A DNA stretch of 53,460 nucleotides from Lachnospiraceae bacterium (GCA_024683645.1 JAIKYA010000181.1:1-53460), one strand, 5' to 3'; counted from the stretch's first letter, positions 6,303-16,300 are shown. Notes: generated from the letters alone by a model not told the origin. Numbers and translations are program-made.

Positions 6303-8691
6303 AGAATCCGTATTTCTGCCGCACGGCTTCATCGGGCGTATATCCCTTAAGCCGCAAGTCGGCTTCTTCTATAACATCGCGGTAGCTTATCCTTGATAAT
6401 ACCAGCTTGTTCCCTTCATCATCCATTACCACGATCTCCCCTGTCTCATTGAGTGTTCCGTAAACATTGAGATTGGGAATAGTTATAAGATGTCTCATCG
6501 AGCTGTCACATACATAGGTCGACTGACAGCACAGATAATACAGTCCGTCCTCTTTTACTCTGTGCAGGCCAAAACAATATCCGTCACAGTTATACATGAT
6601 CCGGCATATTTCCAGCGTATCCAAATCATAGATCCGGACTTCATTATCCCAGCACTGTATATATCCGAACCTGCCATCAGAAGATATACCGGCGGCAAAT
6701 ATCATATTTTTGTTCATATCCGTATATTTCCCGCATATGCGATCTGTAAATGCATCGTATGCAGCCACATCGTCAAAACCCATTACTATCTGTGTACATG
6801 GCTCATCTGCGTACGGTCTGCAATGATCCGATCCCTGTTTTTCATATACGGTTATATAGCTGTCTCCGACACCCGTCATAAAGAACTTCCCGTTTCTGGA
6901 CTTTATGATATATTCCTTAGTCTCCCTCTCTTCGCAGAGATCATGGTAGGTCTGATAATATCCGTCACAGATGTAGTATCCTCCCGAAAAATCGGTGAGC
7001 AGCACTCCTTCTTTTACGGACCGCATCTCATAACAGCCGTTCTTCAATACGAAACTGCTGATCTTTCTGCTTTCGATATCATAAACAAGCCCCATTTCAG
7101 AAGAAGCCATTACCACTACTCCGTTGGACTCGCAGATATCATAATACCCATAGCCGTACAGTTCCTTCTCATCAACAGCTTTATTAAGCTTTATGTCGTA
7201 ACAGCACATTTTTGAGGTATCATCCTCATTATAGATATAGACGATCTTTTCACCGTCTGTTGTCACACCGTCTATCATCGCCCCTGCATTGATCAGCGCT
7301 TCTTTTTCGCCTGTTTTTGTATTGATCTGCAGCACCCGGTCAGTATTGTCAAGATTGGAAAACAACAGACAGGCATGCTCACCGTCAGCCGAGAACCGCA
7401 GCCTTACTGAAAAAAACTCATAGCCGCTCTCCATTCCCATCGAAGTGTAGTCTTTCGAATATACGATCTTTCCTTCATGAACCAGTTTAATACCCTCTGT
7501 GGTGAGCAGTAACACACCGCTTTCGTCAGGCATTTCATATACCCAGCCTTCTCCGTCATACAGAACGGTTTCTTCCGCTGTTTCACTGTTCCTGTATACG
7601 AACGGCTCTCCGAAGCGTCTCATCACTATACCGCTTCTTCCGTCGAAAGCCATGTCTCCCTCTCCCTGTGTTTCTTCTTCATAGGCAAATAATACTTCTC
7701 CGCTTTTGGTATCCACTATATAACGATAGCCGTTATACGACAGTACTCCCGCAAGGGAAGCATCCTCGGAAATGATCAGACCAAATACATTGGACGCTAC
7801 GGTTATGACCTTTCCGCTGGTATATTCATTGGGCGAAGAATAAATCCCCTCGGCATTGACCAGTGCCTTGAACGCATTGATGTTAACGTCACTGCTCTCT
7901 GTATCGGGCAGTACGCTTCTGGCCGCAAATATGGCGTCCGCCCGGCGTCCGTCTGCAAGCAGCCTTTCGGACGTAGATGCCATGATATCAGCATATTTTT
8001 CCGCGATCTCACGATTCTGTTCCCTGATCCTGCCGAGGAAGTAAAGACTCTGTGCCGCTACAGCAACAACTATCAGAAATATCACAAGCATTATAAGATT
8101 ACGCCGTCTCGCACGCTGCTGCCGGTGCCGCTGTCTTAAGTCATCGTAGCCCTTGCCCAGTATGGAGGCAGCCAGCCTGATAACGCTCTGTTCCATATTG
8201 TGTCTGCGCTCTTTACCAGTCTCCCCGCGGCAGTCCGCGGCCAGAGGTTCCCTTTTTTCACGTATGGTCACTTCGTTGCCGGACATATCCGTGCGGCTTA
8301 CATCTTCATACGTAAGGACCTCGGGAAATACCTCTGCCGGCTCCCCGTCGGCTATGACCAGGAGCACATGCCGTCTGTCACTTATCTCAAGAAAGGTTTC
8401 AAGCTCTGTCCTGCACCACTCCGAATCTTTAAGCCTGGGAGAACATATCACGATCAGATATTCCGACTGTTTAAGCGCTCCGATTATGACTTCGGACAGA
8501 TCGGGAGATACGGCAAATTCCGACTCATCACGAAAAATATGGAGCTGTTTCTTTTCCCTTTTTCCTGTAGTCTCATCTGCCGGAAGTCTGTAATTCTCAA
8601 GTTTTTTCTGTATTTCCGCAGCCACGTGCTTATCCGGTTCACAATGCCTGTAGCTGATGAAAGCATCATATTTTTTCACGATCCCATCCAA
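6301..8691 (-). CDS. TIR domain - transmembrane - beta-propeller protein
   Basis: 796 residues. Residues about 5-150 are a TIR domain: YDAFISYRH at the start, FRDESEF, then SEWCRTELE, where E96 sits at the position of the catalytic glutamate of TIR NAD-hydrolases. A basic stretch (RQQRARRR) leads into one membrane helix at about 199-220, then a short helical linker (AEKYADIMASTSERLLADGRRADAIFAARSVLP) and about 520 residues of repeated beta-strand segments of WD40/YVTN-like propeller character. Orientation by positive residues puts TIR inside and the propeller outside or in the wall space. The role is unknown; a sensor that triggers NAD loss is possible. The start is TTG, eight bases after GGAGG. 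The long frames on the opposite strand are shadows. Confidence 0.88.
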   Translation of the reverse strand: MDGIVKKYDAFISYRHCEPDKHVAAEIQKKLENYRLPADETTGKREKKQLHIFRDESEFAVSPDLSEVIIGALKQSEYLIVICSPRLKDSEWCRTELETFLEISDRRHVLLVIADGEPAEVFPEVLTYEDVSRTDMSGNEVTIREKREPLAADCRGETGKERRHNMEQSVIRLAASILGKGYDDLRQRHRQQRARRRNLIMLVIFLIVVAVAAQSLYFLGRIREQNREIAEKYADIMASTSERLLADGRRADAIFAARSVLPDTESSDVNINAFKALVNAEGIYSSPNEYTSGKVITVASNVFGLIISEDASLAGVLSYNGYRYIVDTKSGEVLFAYEEETQGEGDMAFDGRSGIVMRRFGEPFVYRNSETAEETVLYDGEGWVYEMPDESGVLLLTTEGIKLVHEGKIVYSKDYTSMGMESGYEFFSVRLRFSADGEHACLLFSNLDNTDRVLQINTKTGEKEALINAGAMIDGVTTDGEKIVYIYNEDDTSKMCCYDIKLNKAVDEKELYGYGYYDICESNGVVVMASSEMGLVYDIESRKISSFVLKNGCYEMRSVKEGVLLTDFSGGYYICDGYYQTYHDLCEERETKEYIIKSRNGKFFMTGVGDSYITVYEKQGSDHCRPYADEPCTQIVMGFDDVAAYDAFTDRICGKYTDMNKNMIFAAGISSDGRFGYIQCWDNEVRIYDLDTLEICRIMYNCDGYCFGLHRVKEDGLYYLCCQSTYVCDSSMRHLITIPNLNVYGTLNETGEIVVMDDEGNKLVLSRISYRDVIEEADLRLKGYTPDEAVRQKYGF

Positions 8692-8723
8692 ATCGATATC
8701 CTCCGAACCTCTCAGATAAAAGT

Positions 8724-8752
8724 ATTATACAGCCATGCCACCAAACAAGCAA
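8724..8752 (-). promoter_or_regulatory. Promoter of the TIR gene
   Basis: TTGCTT (8752-8747), 17 bases, TATAAT (8729-8724) on the minus strand. Transcription would start near 8717, about 25 bases before the TTG start. Confidence 0.72.
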
Positions 8753-8783
8753 CGATATCTGCATTCCTGCTCCTTGCCGTATT

Positions 8784-8814
8784 TTGTCAAATTTCGGTCT
8801 TTTTTTGCTATTAT
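8784..8814 (+). promoter_or_regulatory. Extended -10 promoter of the ABC exporter operon
   Basis: TGC-TATTAT (8806-8814) is an extended -10; a weak TTGTCA lies 19 bases upstream (8784-8789). The start would be near 8820, so both candidate starts of the next gene (8835, 8904) lie on the transcript. Confidence 0.55.
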
Positions 8815-8903
8815 ATTGAATTTAGTGAGGCAATATGATATATAGTAAACGTTATTTTTTACGTTGCTTAAATGCGCGACTGTTGATGCAGAGGTGTTTT
8901 GTT

Positions 8904-10691
8904 ATGCCGGAAACAGGCTCCGAAAAAAAACTTCCCTCCCGCTTTAAATGGCTGTGGGAAAACATGAAGGGGTTCAGGGCTATTTACGGAATAGCCCTTG
9001 TACTTACCATTGCCTACAATGCCATGCAGCTTACCGTTCCGCTGGTTTCGGGACGCATAGTTGACGAATTTCTCACGGGGGAAAACGCTGCATTAAACTT
9101 ACAGCTCCATCGCGATGTTTTCTTCCGGCTTATCTTTGCAATGATCGGCATCACGCTGCTGCGTGTCATCATCGTCTATTCCGATCAGATGCTTTATGAG
9201 CATGTATCACAGTCCGTACTTTATAAAGTAAGAAATTATCTCTACGATAAGATACAGCGTCAGGACATGACCTTCTATTCGAAATTCAGGACCGGTGATA
9301 TCATGACCAGAGTGACCGGTGATCTCGATGCTGTCAGGCATATGATCGCCTGGGTCATACGTGTCATCATAGAATCCTTCTCCCTTTTCGGAGCGGTAGC
9401 TATATATTTCTTTACCGTCAATATACGTATGGCTCTGAGCCTGCTCGTGATAGCTCCCTTCGTATTCATCATCATATTCCGTTTCAGAAAAAGCGTAGCT
9501 CCGATGCACGCAAAACTTCGTGAGAAGCTTGCCGGCATGAACACCATAGCCCAGGAGAACATCTCCGGAAACCGCGTGGTAAAAGCCTTTACCCGTGAAG
9601 ACTACGAAATGGACAAATTTGATAAAGCCAATACCGATTACAGGGATACCAATAAAGCCACGGCTCTCGTATGGATAAAGTACTATCCCTTTGTTGAAGG
9701 CTTTGCCGACCTGATGCCGCTGACCATGCTCTTTATCGGAGGCGGTTTCCTTATCAGCGGCCAGCTGACAATGGGTGAATACGTATCGATCTCCGGTCTT
9801 ATCTGGGCTCTGGCCAATCCCATGAGAATGATGGGAAACATAATGAACGAATTCCAGCGTTTCAAGGCTGCTTCTGCAAAGGTAATGGAAATCTATTATT
9901 CGGAGCCCGAGATAAGGGATGATGAAAATGCTATCGAGCTTAAGGAACGTCTCAGGGGAAAGATAGAATTCAAAAACGTTTCTTTCCAATATAAGGACGG
10001 TAATCTTCCGGTGCTTAAAAACATCAGCTTCACAGCCGAACCCGGTGAAACAATAGCTATTATGGGTGAGACAGGCTGCGGCAAGAGTTCCCTGATACAT
10101 CTGATACCCCGTTTTTATGAGCCCACCGAGGGCAGTATACTGATAGACGGAATGGATGTGCAGAAGATCAAACTGGAAAACCTACGCAAGAGCATAGGCC
10201 TGGCTACCCAGGATGTGCTTCTCTATTCAGACAGCATAGAAGGAAATATCGCCTACGGCGATTCACATATAAAGCTGGAGGAAGTGGTCAAGTTTGCAAG
10301 ATACTCCGCAGCGGATGATTTCATCGCCAAGATGCCCGAAGGCTACGATACGATAATCGGCGAACGAGGCGTGGGACTCTCCGGAGGACAGAAGCAGAGG
10401 CTGTCGCTCGCAAGAGCCCTGGCTGTCAGGCCTTCGATACTGATACTCGATGACACTACCTCTGCCGTAGATCTTGAAACGGAAAAGCGCATACAGGAAT
10501 CTCTTTCACAGCTCGATTTTGACTGCACCAAGATCATAATCGCACAGAGGATATCAACCTCACGCACTGCTGACCGGATAATAATACTGAAAGACGGTTG
10601 TATACTCGAAGAAGGAAGTCATGATGAACTCGTAGCAAAGAACGGTTATTACAGCGAACTGGTACGCCTTCAGGAAGGAATAAGTGAGTAA
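8904..10691 (+). CDS. Heterodimeric ABC exporter, subunit with degenerate ATP site
   Basis: A 595-residue half-transporter: six-helix membrane domain (about 15-320) then nucleotide-binding domain. Walker A is GETGCGKSS, signature LSGGQKQR is intact, but Walker B ends ILILDDTTSAVD (Asp in place of catalytic Glu) and the switch is IAQR (Gln in place of His). This is the inactive-site half of an asymmetric pair such as TM287/288 or BmrCD. The partner follows after 5 bases. Likely a drug, lipid or peptide exporter; substrate unknown. I prefer ATG 8904 (AGAGGTG seven bases before); ATG 8835 with GAGG would add 23 residues. Confidence 0.92.
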   Translation: MPETGSEKKLPSRFKWLWENMKGFRAIYGIALVLTIAYNAMQLTVPLVSGRIVDEFLTGENAALNLQLHRDVFFRLIFAMIGITLLRVIIVYSDQMLYEHVSQSVLYKVRNYLYDKIQRQDMTFYSKFRTGDIMTRVTGDLDAVRHMIAWVIRVIIESFSLFGAVAIYFFTVNIRMALSLLVIAPFVFIIIFRFRKSVAPMHAKLREKLAGMNTIAQENISGNRVVKAFTREDYEMDKFDKANTDYRDTNKATALVWIKYYPFVEGFADLMPLTMLFIGGGFLISGQLTMGEYVSISGLIWALANPMRMMGNIMNEFQRFKAASAKVMEIYYSEPEIRDDENAIELKERLRGKIEFKNVSFQYKDGNLPVLKNISFTAEPGETIAIMGETGCGKSSLIHLIPRFYEPTEGSILIDGMDVQKIKLENLRKSIGLATQDVLLYSDSIEGNIAYGDSHIKLEEVVKFARYSAADDFIAKMPEGYDTIIGERGVGLSGGQKQRLSLARALAVRPSILILDDTTSAVDLETEKRIQESLSQLDFDCTKIIIAQRISTSRTADRIIILKDGCILEEGSHDELVAKNGYYSELVRLQEGISE

Positions 10692-10696
10692 AGGAT

Positions 10697-12463
10697 ATGG
10701 CACGTAATACTTACAAACAGGACGAACAGCTTGAAGAGCCTTTTAATATACGGCATCTTCTCCGTGCTTCCGTCTATATAAAAAAATATCTGCGCTACAT
10801 GCTCACCGCTCTGGTCTTAAGCGGTATAGGCGGAGCTTTCGGTTATCTCGCGCCTTTTATCACCAGGCGTGCCCTTGACGTGGCCGTTCCGAACAAAGAC
10901 CGGCAGATGCTCTATACTCTGGTCCTTTTACTGGCACTTGTATATGTAGTCAGTGTTATCTTCACTACCATCAGAAGCCGTCTGATGGTAAATGCCAGCC
11001 AGAATATAATATACGATATAAGAAAGGATCTCTTCGCACACCTTCAGAAGCTCCCTTTCCAGTACTATGATGACCGGCCTCACGGCAAGATACTTATCCG
11101 TGTAGTCAACTACGTCAATTCGGTATCGGACATGCTCTCCAACGGTCTGATCAGCATCATACTCGAGACTTTCAACCTGCTGTTCATTGTCATCTTCATG
11201 TTCGTCATAGATGTGCAGCTATCCCTGGTGGTAATGTGCGGGGTCCCCATCCTTGCCTTCTTCATGCTGTGGATCAAGGATAAGCAGCGCAAAGCCTGGC
11301 AGGCAGTCTCCAACAAGAACTCCAACTTAAACGCTTATCTCCAGGAGAATATCGTCGGAGCCCGTATCACCCAGATATTCGCCAGGGAAGATGAAAATGC
11401 CGAAACATTCAGGCATCTGTCCGCTGATTGCAGAAATACCTGGTTTACAGCCGTAAGATATACCAACCTGGTATGGCCCGGCATCGATACCATCTCGGTA
11501 TTTGTACGGGCAGCTATCTTTGTATCCGGACTGATACTCTTTGGCAGCGGCAGCAAGTCTTTAGGTACCATCGTTGCCATATCAAGCTATGCTTCCATGT
11601 TCTGGCAGCCCATAATGAACCTCGGAAACATATTCAACAACTTCATAAACAACATCGCGTATCTTGAGAGGATATTCGAAACCATAGACGAACCCGTGGA
11701 AGTAAAAGATACTGAGGATGCCACTGAACTTGCCCCCATAAAGGGAGAAGTGGTCTTCGACAATGTGAGCTTTTCCTATGATAGTTCCAAGGAAGTACTT
11801 CATAATGTATCTTTCACCGTCAGGCCCGGCGAGTCTGTCGCCCTGGTTGGCCCCACCGGTGCCGGCAAGAGTACCATAGTCAACCTCCTGTCACGTTTTT
11901 ATAATATTGATTCCGGCACTATCAAAATAGACGGTGCCGATATATCAAAGGTAACGCTTAGATCACTGCGTTCTCAGATGGGCATAATGATGCAGGACAG
12001 CTTCCTCTTCTCAGGCAACATCGAAGACAACATACGTTACGGAAAACTCGATGCGACAGACGAAGAAATACTGCGTGCAAGCAAAAGCGTATGCGCCGAC
12101 GACTTCATATCCGAGATGCCCTCAGGATACAAGACCGAAGTACGCGAACGCGGTTCAGCACTTTCGGAAGGTCAGAAGCAGCTCATATCCTTTGCAAGGA
12201 CTCTGCTCTCCGATCCTGCCATACTCATACTTGACGAGGCTACTTCAAGCATAGACGTCCGCACCGAGAGAGCTCTGCAGAAAGGTCTTGATGCGATGCT
12301 CAAAGGACGTACTTCATTCATAATCGCTCACAGATTATCGACCATCAGAAACTGTGACAGGATAATGTATATCGATCACGGTAAGATAATGGAGAGCGGT
12401 TCCCATGACGAGCTCATGGAAAAGAAAGGCTATTACTACAAACTCTATACTGCACAGGGCTGA
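10697..12463 (+). CDS. Heterodimeric ABC exporter, subunit with catalytic Glu/His
   Basis: 588 residues, membrane domain then nucleotide-binding domain. Walker A GPTGAGKST, Walker B ILILDEATSSID with the catalytic Glu, and H-loop IAHRLST are canonical, whereas the signature is LSEGQKQL instead of LSGGQ. This complements the previous subunit: its Walker A/B site pairs with the partner's good signature (active site), and its poor signature faces the partner's degenerate site. The two are therefore one transporter. It converges on the flippase gene with only 4 bases between them and no clear terminator. Confidence 0.93.
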   Translation: MARNTYKQDEQLEEPFNIRHLLRASVYIKKYLRYMLTALVLSGIGGAFGYLAPFITRRALDVAVPNKDRQMLYTLVLLLALVYVVSVIFTTIRSRLMVNASQNIIYDIRKDLFAHLQKLPFQYYDDRPHGKILIRVVNYVNSVSDMLSNGLISIILETFNLLFIVIFMFVIDVQLSLVVMCGVPILAFFMLWIKDKQRKAWQAVSNKNSNLNAYLQENIVGARITQIFAREDENAETFRHLSADCRNTWFTAVRYTNLVWPGIDTISVFVRAAIFVSGLILFGSGSKSLGTIVAISSYASMFWQPIMNLGNIFNNFINNIAYLERIFETIDEPVEVKDTEDATELAPIKGEVVFDNVSFSYDSSKEVLHNVSFTVRPGESVALVGPTGAGKSTIVNLLSRFYNIDSGTIKIDGADISKVTLRSLRSQMGIMMQDSFLFSGNIEDNIRYGKLDATDEEILRASKSVCADDFISEMPSGYKTEVRERGSALSEGQKQLISFARTLLSDPAILILDEATSSIDVRTERALQKGLDAMLKGRTSFIIAHRLSTIRNCDRIMYIDHGKIMESGSHDELMEKKGYYYKLYTAQG

Positions 12464-12467
12464 GGCT

Positions 12468-14213
12468 TCAGCGTTCCCTTGTTATAGCGCCGTTTTCCAC
12501 GCGGTATACATGGTCGCATTTCTTTATGGTCTCCAGCCTGTGCGCTATTATTATCAGGGTCTTCTTCCCCTTAAATCTGTTTATCGAATCCATTATCGCT
12601 GCTTCGGTATCATTATCGAGGGCCGATGTAGCTTCATCGAGGATCAGCACCTCGGGATCGTCATAAAGTGCTCTCGCAATACCTATCCTCTGTCTCTGAC
12701 CGCCTGAAAGTCTTACACCTCTCTCGCCTATACCCGTATCCAGTCCTTCGGGCAGTCCCTTTACAAATTCATCAAGCTGGGCTTCCTTTAAAACTTCCCA
12801 TATACGTTCTTCCGACATCTCATCCTCAGGGATACCGAAAGCGACATTTTTTCTTATGGTATCATCCAGCATAAATATGGTCTGAGGTATATAACCTATA
12901 TTCTTAAGCCATCTGCGGTAATTTGCCTTATCAAAAACATCCTGTCCGTCTGCCGTGATATTTCCGTTCTCAAGCTTTAAGAGTCCAAGCATTATATCAA
13001 CAACAGTCGATTTTCCCGCGCCCGAAGGCCCGACTATGCCGACACTTTCTCCCACATGTATATCAAAGGATGCCCTGTCAAAAATATAAACCTCTGTATT
13101 CGGATACCTGTAGCTTATATCCCTGACTTTTATCACATCCCTTACCGGCAGCTTGTCCCTTACCGGTGCAAAGTCCGTCATATCGGTATTCGCGCTGTCC
13201 ACCTCATCCTGTAGATTGTCGGACACACCCATGAACGCGGGTTCAAAATATGCTATATTGTTTATCTGGTTATTTATTCTGTTCGCGCAGGGCATAAGTC
13301 TCATGACAGCAGCCGCAAAAGCACCGAGTATGGCCATCATCCCGCTGGTATTCCTGCCGCCAAGGATCAGGATCAGAAGATAAAGCACCATCGCACATAT
13401 GGATATGGTCTCGATCAAAAGTCTGGGAACATTGCTGAAAAGCGTGTATTTCTGAACCGCGCCGACATAGCCCTTTCCGCATTTTATGTACTCATCCACA
13501 AAATACGTTTCACGCGCGGTAGTCTTTACTTCTTTGATACCTGTAACTGTCTGGGATATCCATTTGAACAGCCCGCTGTAATAATCCTGATTATCTTTGC
13601 CGGCCTTCTGCATCACCGGCTTCAGTACTTTCTTTATCACCAAAAGCGTTACCAGCAGGAGTGCGGAGATCATAACCGTCATCATGGGTTCGGTGATAAA
13701 GAGCACAACAGCAAGAAAAACAAATACTATGGCTTCGGAAAAAAGTGTCAGTATCGACAGTATCATCGCATACATATTGTTGACATCGGAGGTTATATTT
13801 CTCTGTATCACCGCCGTGTCCGCATTCAGAAAGTATTCGTAGTTCTTGCGTATGTAGTTTTTCATCATCCTCTCGGATGTCCTGAACTGATTGGTATAGA
13901 TATATCTGTAAAGTATCTTCTGCTGCACGAAAAGAAACAGGTTCTTTGCAACAAAAAGAAGCATGAGCATTACCATGATCATGATCGTGAAATTCTGTAT
14001 GCCCGGTTCCCCTACAAATGCGTAGATGGCATTGACAAGCTCATTGTTCTCTACGGCCTGCGCATCCATTACTATGGTTATAACGGGAATGATGATGCCG
14101 ACACTTGCTGTCTCAAGCAAAGCACCCACAAGCATCATAAGTATCAGCACTATCCAGAAATCCTTCTGCTTCTTATCAAGAAGCACATTCAGTTTTTTTA
14201 ATATCTTTATCAT
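12468..14213 (-). CDS. PglK/MsbA-like ABC flippase of the polysaccharide cluster
   Basis: 581 residues, a full half-transporter expected to be a homodimer: Walker A GPSGAGKST, signature LSGGQRQR, Walker B LILDEATSALD and H-loop IAHRLET are all canonical. The N-terminal part (KKQKDFWIVLILMMLVGALLE, then SVGIIIPVI) resembles the PglK branch that flips lipid-linked oligosaccharides. It is the last gene of the exopolysaccharide operon, 3 bases after the GT52 gene. No Wzx-type flippase is present, so this one probably moves the lipid-linked repeat unit across the membrane (inference). Confidence 0.88.
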   Translation of the reverse strand: MIKILKKLNVLLDKKQKDFWIVLILMMLVGALLETASVGIIIPVITIVMDAQAVENNELVNAIYAFVGEPGIQNFTIMIMVMLMLLFVAKNLFLFVQQKILYRYIYTNQFRTSERMMKNYIRKNYEYFLNADTAVIQRNITSDVNNMYAMILSILTLFSEAIVFVFLAVVLFITEPMMTVMISALLLVTLLVIKKVLKPVMQKAGKDNQDYYSGLFKWISQTVTGIKEVKTTARETYFVDEYIKCGKGYVGAVQKYTLFSNVPRLLIETISICAMVLYLLILILGGRNTSGMMAILGAFAAAVMRLMPCANRINNQINNIAYFEPAFMGVSDNLQDEVDSANTDMTDFAPVRDKLPVRDVIKVRDISYRYPNTEVYIFDRASFDIHVGESVGIVGPSGAGKSTVVDIMLGLLKLENGNITADGQDVFDKANYRRWLKNIGYIPQTIFMLDDTIRKNVAFGIPEDEMSEERIWEVLKEAQLDEFVKGLPEGLDTGIGERGVRLSGGQRQRIGIARALYDDPEVLILDEATSALDNDTEAAIMDSINRFKGKKTLIIIAHRLETIKKCDHVYRVENGAITRER

Positions 14214-14216
14214 TGT

Positions 14217-15299
14217 TTATGTTCCAAAATGTCTGTGCACATCGGGATCTTCATATTTATCCATAAAGTCGTGTCCCAGACGCACTTTTTTATCGGCAAA
14301 AGTAATGGCTCCCAGCTCGGTGTAAACCGATACTACGGTATCTATATGCATGCCCTCGAAAAAATTCAGTATCTCCATGGGAACCGATGAAGGAAAAAAC
14401 GGACAGTCCGGATACAGTTTCTTATAATCCAGAACGTCCCTGGGATGTGGTTTTATAAATACCAGCGCAGCTCTTCCTTCTTCGTCATGGCCGAACATCT
14501 CCATCTGGTCATCCGTGATCCTCTTTCTCGTTTCCAGATCGCACAGCGGATCCGTCAGTATCAATACAGTCTTCCGGGCACTCTCCTTTGCCTCTTTTAT
14601 CCTTTCTTCTATTTCTTCTTTATCCTTTACAAAAGCCTTCAGCAGCAGCTGCTTATCTTCTGCGCTAAGCCTGTCGTACAAAGGCTTTCTCGGTACTTCC
14701 CTGTACTTCGGATTATCATATTTAAGCACACTCTTATCATTTACTTCCATATCGATGCAGTATTTTGAATAGCCGTTTTCTATATGTATAAGGCCAAGCT
14801 TTGCAAAGGCTGCTTTCGTCTCAAAATGACCTTTGTTTGTCACCCTTGCGGAATCAAGAGTCTTTAAGCAGTCCAGTCCGTCTTCAACCGCATGGTATCT
14901 TATCTTCTTTTTATTCAGATACACACCTATCGGATCGGAATCGCAATAAACATATATATCACGGTACTGCTTCATATCAACGGGTACGAACTGTTCCTGC
15001 AGCTTTGCAAACTTCGAGGTAAAACTTATCCGCTGCAGCATGTTGATGATGATATTCCCACGGTCCACCTTGTACTTTGCCAGCTCCGGGAAAAAGTCCT
15101 CTCTCTTCTCATCATACTCGAGCACTTCTTCAAAAAAACCGAGTGCTTCTATCCTTTCCTTCAGCTCCCCGAAGTTATTGGACATGAGGCTCAGCACAAG
15201 CGTAGCTCCTCCCTGTTCTTCTTTCGGAAGAGCCAGTTCCTTCAGAAAAGTGATATATACATGATAAAAAGTATGACATATATAAATACGGTCTTTCAT
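14217..15299 (-). CDS. Glycosyltransferase family 52 (sialyltransferase-like)
   Basis: 360 residues. The N-terminus IYICHTFYHVYITFLKEL, the acidic motif VEDGLDC and the C-terminal FIKPHPRD (HP motif) with SVYTELGA match the GT52/GT-B sialyltransferase-like fold, in which the Asp/Glu-Gly and His-Pro motifs serve catalysis and donor binding. The donor is uncertain: no CMP-sialic acid genes (neuA/B/C) are in the window, and GT52 members use other sugars as well. It overlaps the preceding GT2 gene by 4 bases (ATGA). Confidence 0.78.
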   Translation of the reverse strand: MKDRIYICHTFYHVYITFLKELALPKEEQGGATLVLSLMSNNFGELKERIEALGFFEEVLEYDEKREDFFPELAKYKVDRGNIIINMLQRISFTSKFAKLQEQFVPVDMKQYRDIYVYCDSDPIGVYLNKKKIRYHAVEDGLDCLKTLDSARVTNKGHFETKAAFAKLGLIHIENGYSKYCIDMEVNDKSVLKYDNPKYREVPRKPLYDRLSAEDKQLLLKAFVKDKEEIEERIKEAKESARKTVLILTDPLCDLETRKRITDDQMEMFGHDEEGRAALVFIKPHPRDVLDYKKLYPDCPFFPSSVPMEILNFFEGMHIDTVVSVYTELGAITFADKKVRLGHDFMDKYEDPDVHRHFGT

Positions 15300-16288
15300 C
15301 TGTCTCTTACCTTCATCCAGCTTCTGTGTGCGCTTCTTATGCCTCTTGGTGAGATAGACAGAAGTGTAAGCCCCAGTCTTTCCTTCTTCTTCAGATAGGG
15401 ATTCTTCTTTATCTCATTCATCTCGCTTTTTACGAAACGGACTATGCGCATGTAAAATGCATTATCTGCAGTCATACGCTCCACAGGTATGTGCAGGAGA
15501 AAATCATAAGCCTGCACCAGTCTGAACCGTGCAGCTTCCGTGATATATTCCGGATAATGATCTCTGGCATACCTGTATGCTCCGAAAGCATTATACATCA
15601 TATCCTCGTAGAGCTTCTGATCATAGCTTCCGCGTGTGGCACTTTCCTCACTGTGATAGATATGATATCCTGTCTTTCCTATCGTGATGATACCTGCTTC
15701 CAGTCCCGGCATCATTTCCACAAGCAGAGCAAAATCCTCATTCTTTTTTCCTTCGGGAAACTTATAACCCTTTATGAACTCAGCATCAAAGAGCTTTGTA
15801 CAGAAAGAGGAATCACCTGTATGCATTATCAGTTCACGGAAATAATCATCTCTCTTCTTTAGCTTTACACTGCCGTCATTTTGATCCGCATCTTTTATCA
15901 GTGTAAGATCCGGCGCATGGTCTACGCTCATTAGCTGCGCCACATGCGGTCTGTTTTTTTCATCCCTGTGTTTTGCAAGTTCGTTAAAGAGAGTTTCATA
16001 CATATCGTTTTCTATCCAGTCATCACCGTCCACAAAACCTATGTATTCCCCCAATGCCTTTTCTATACCGAGATTTCTTGCACTGGATGCGCCGCCATTT
16101 TCCTTTGAAAAAAACCTTACTCTCTTATCCTTTTTTTCATACTCACGGCAGATCCCGGCACTGCCATCCTTCGAACCGTCATCAACCAGTATCAGCTCCA
16201 GATCGGCATAACTCTGCTTAAGCACGCTGTCTATGCAGCGTCCCAGATACTCCTCCTTGTTGTATACCGGAACGATGACCGATATCAT
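15296..16288 (-). CDS. GT2 family glycosyltransferase
   Basis: 330 residues, GT-A fold. The N-terminus ISVIVPVYNKEEYLGRCIDSVLKQ, LILVDDGSKDGS and the donor/metal motif GFVDGDDW are typical of polymer-building GT2 enzymes of capsule and exopolysaccharide clusters. The C-terminal third is basic and probably membrane-associated. The start has GGGGG six bases upstream. Cytoplasmic, adds one sugar to the lipid-linked repeat; sugar unknown. Confidence 0.9.
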   Translation of the reverse strand: MISVIVPVYNKEEYLGRCIDSVLKQSYADLELILVDDGSKDGSAGICREYEKKDKRVRFFSKENGGASSARNLGIEKALGEYIGFVDGDDWIENDMYETLFNELAKHRDEKNRPHVAQLMSVDHAPDLTLIKDADQNDGSVKLKKRDDYFRELIMHTGDSSFCTKLFDAEFIKGYKFPEGKKNEDFALLVEMMPGLEAGIITIGKTGYHIYHSEESATRGSYDQKLYEDMMYNAFGAYRYARDHYPEYITEAARFRLVQAYDFLLHIPVERMTADNAFYMRIVRFVKSEMNEIKKNPYLKKKERLGLTLLSISPRGIRSAHRSWMKVRDR

Positions 16289-16300
16289 TGTAAACCCCCG

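Noticed and set aside
6490..7215. Plus-strand open frame of 241 codons across the TIR gene
   Set aside because: Antisense shadow with no ribosome site or domain; the minus-strand TIR/propeller frame is clearly coding.
8835..8903. Extra 23 residues on the first ABC subunit
   Set aside because: Possible (GAGG before ATG 8835) but basic and unlike exporter N-termini; ATG 8904 has a longer ribosome match. Kept only as an alternative.
9207..10100. Minus-strand open frame of 297 codons inside the first ABC gene
   Set aside because: Antisense to an unmistakable ABC transporter; composition and lack of a start signal mark it as a shadow.
14217..15299. Proof of sialic acid in the polysaccharide from the GT52 gene
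   Set aside because: No sialic acid synthesis or CMP-activation genes are in the window, and GT52 enzymes vary in donor.
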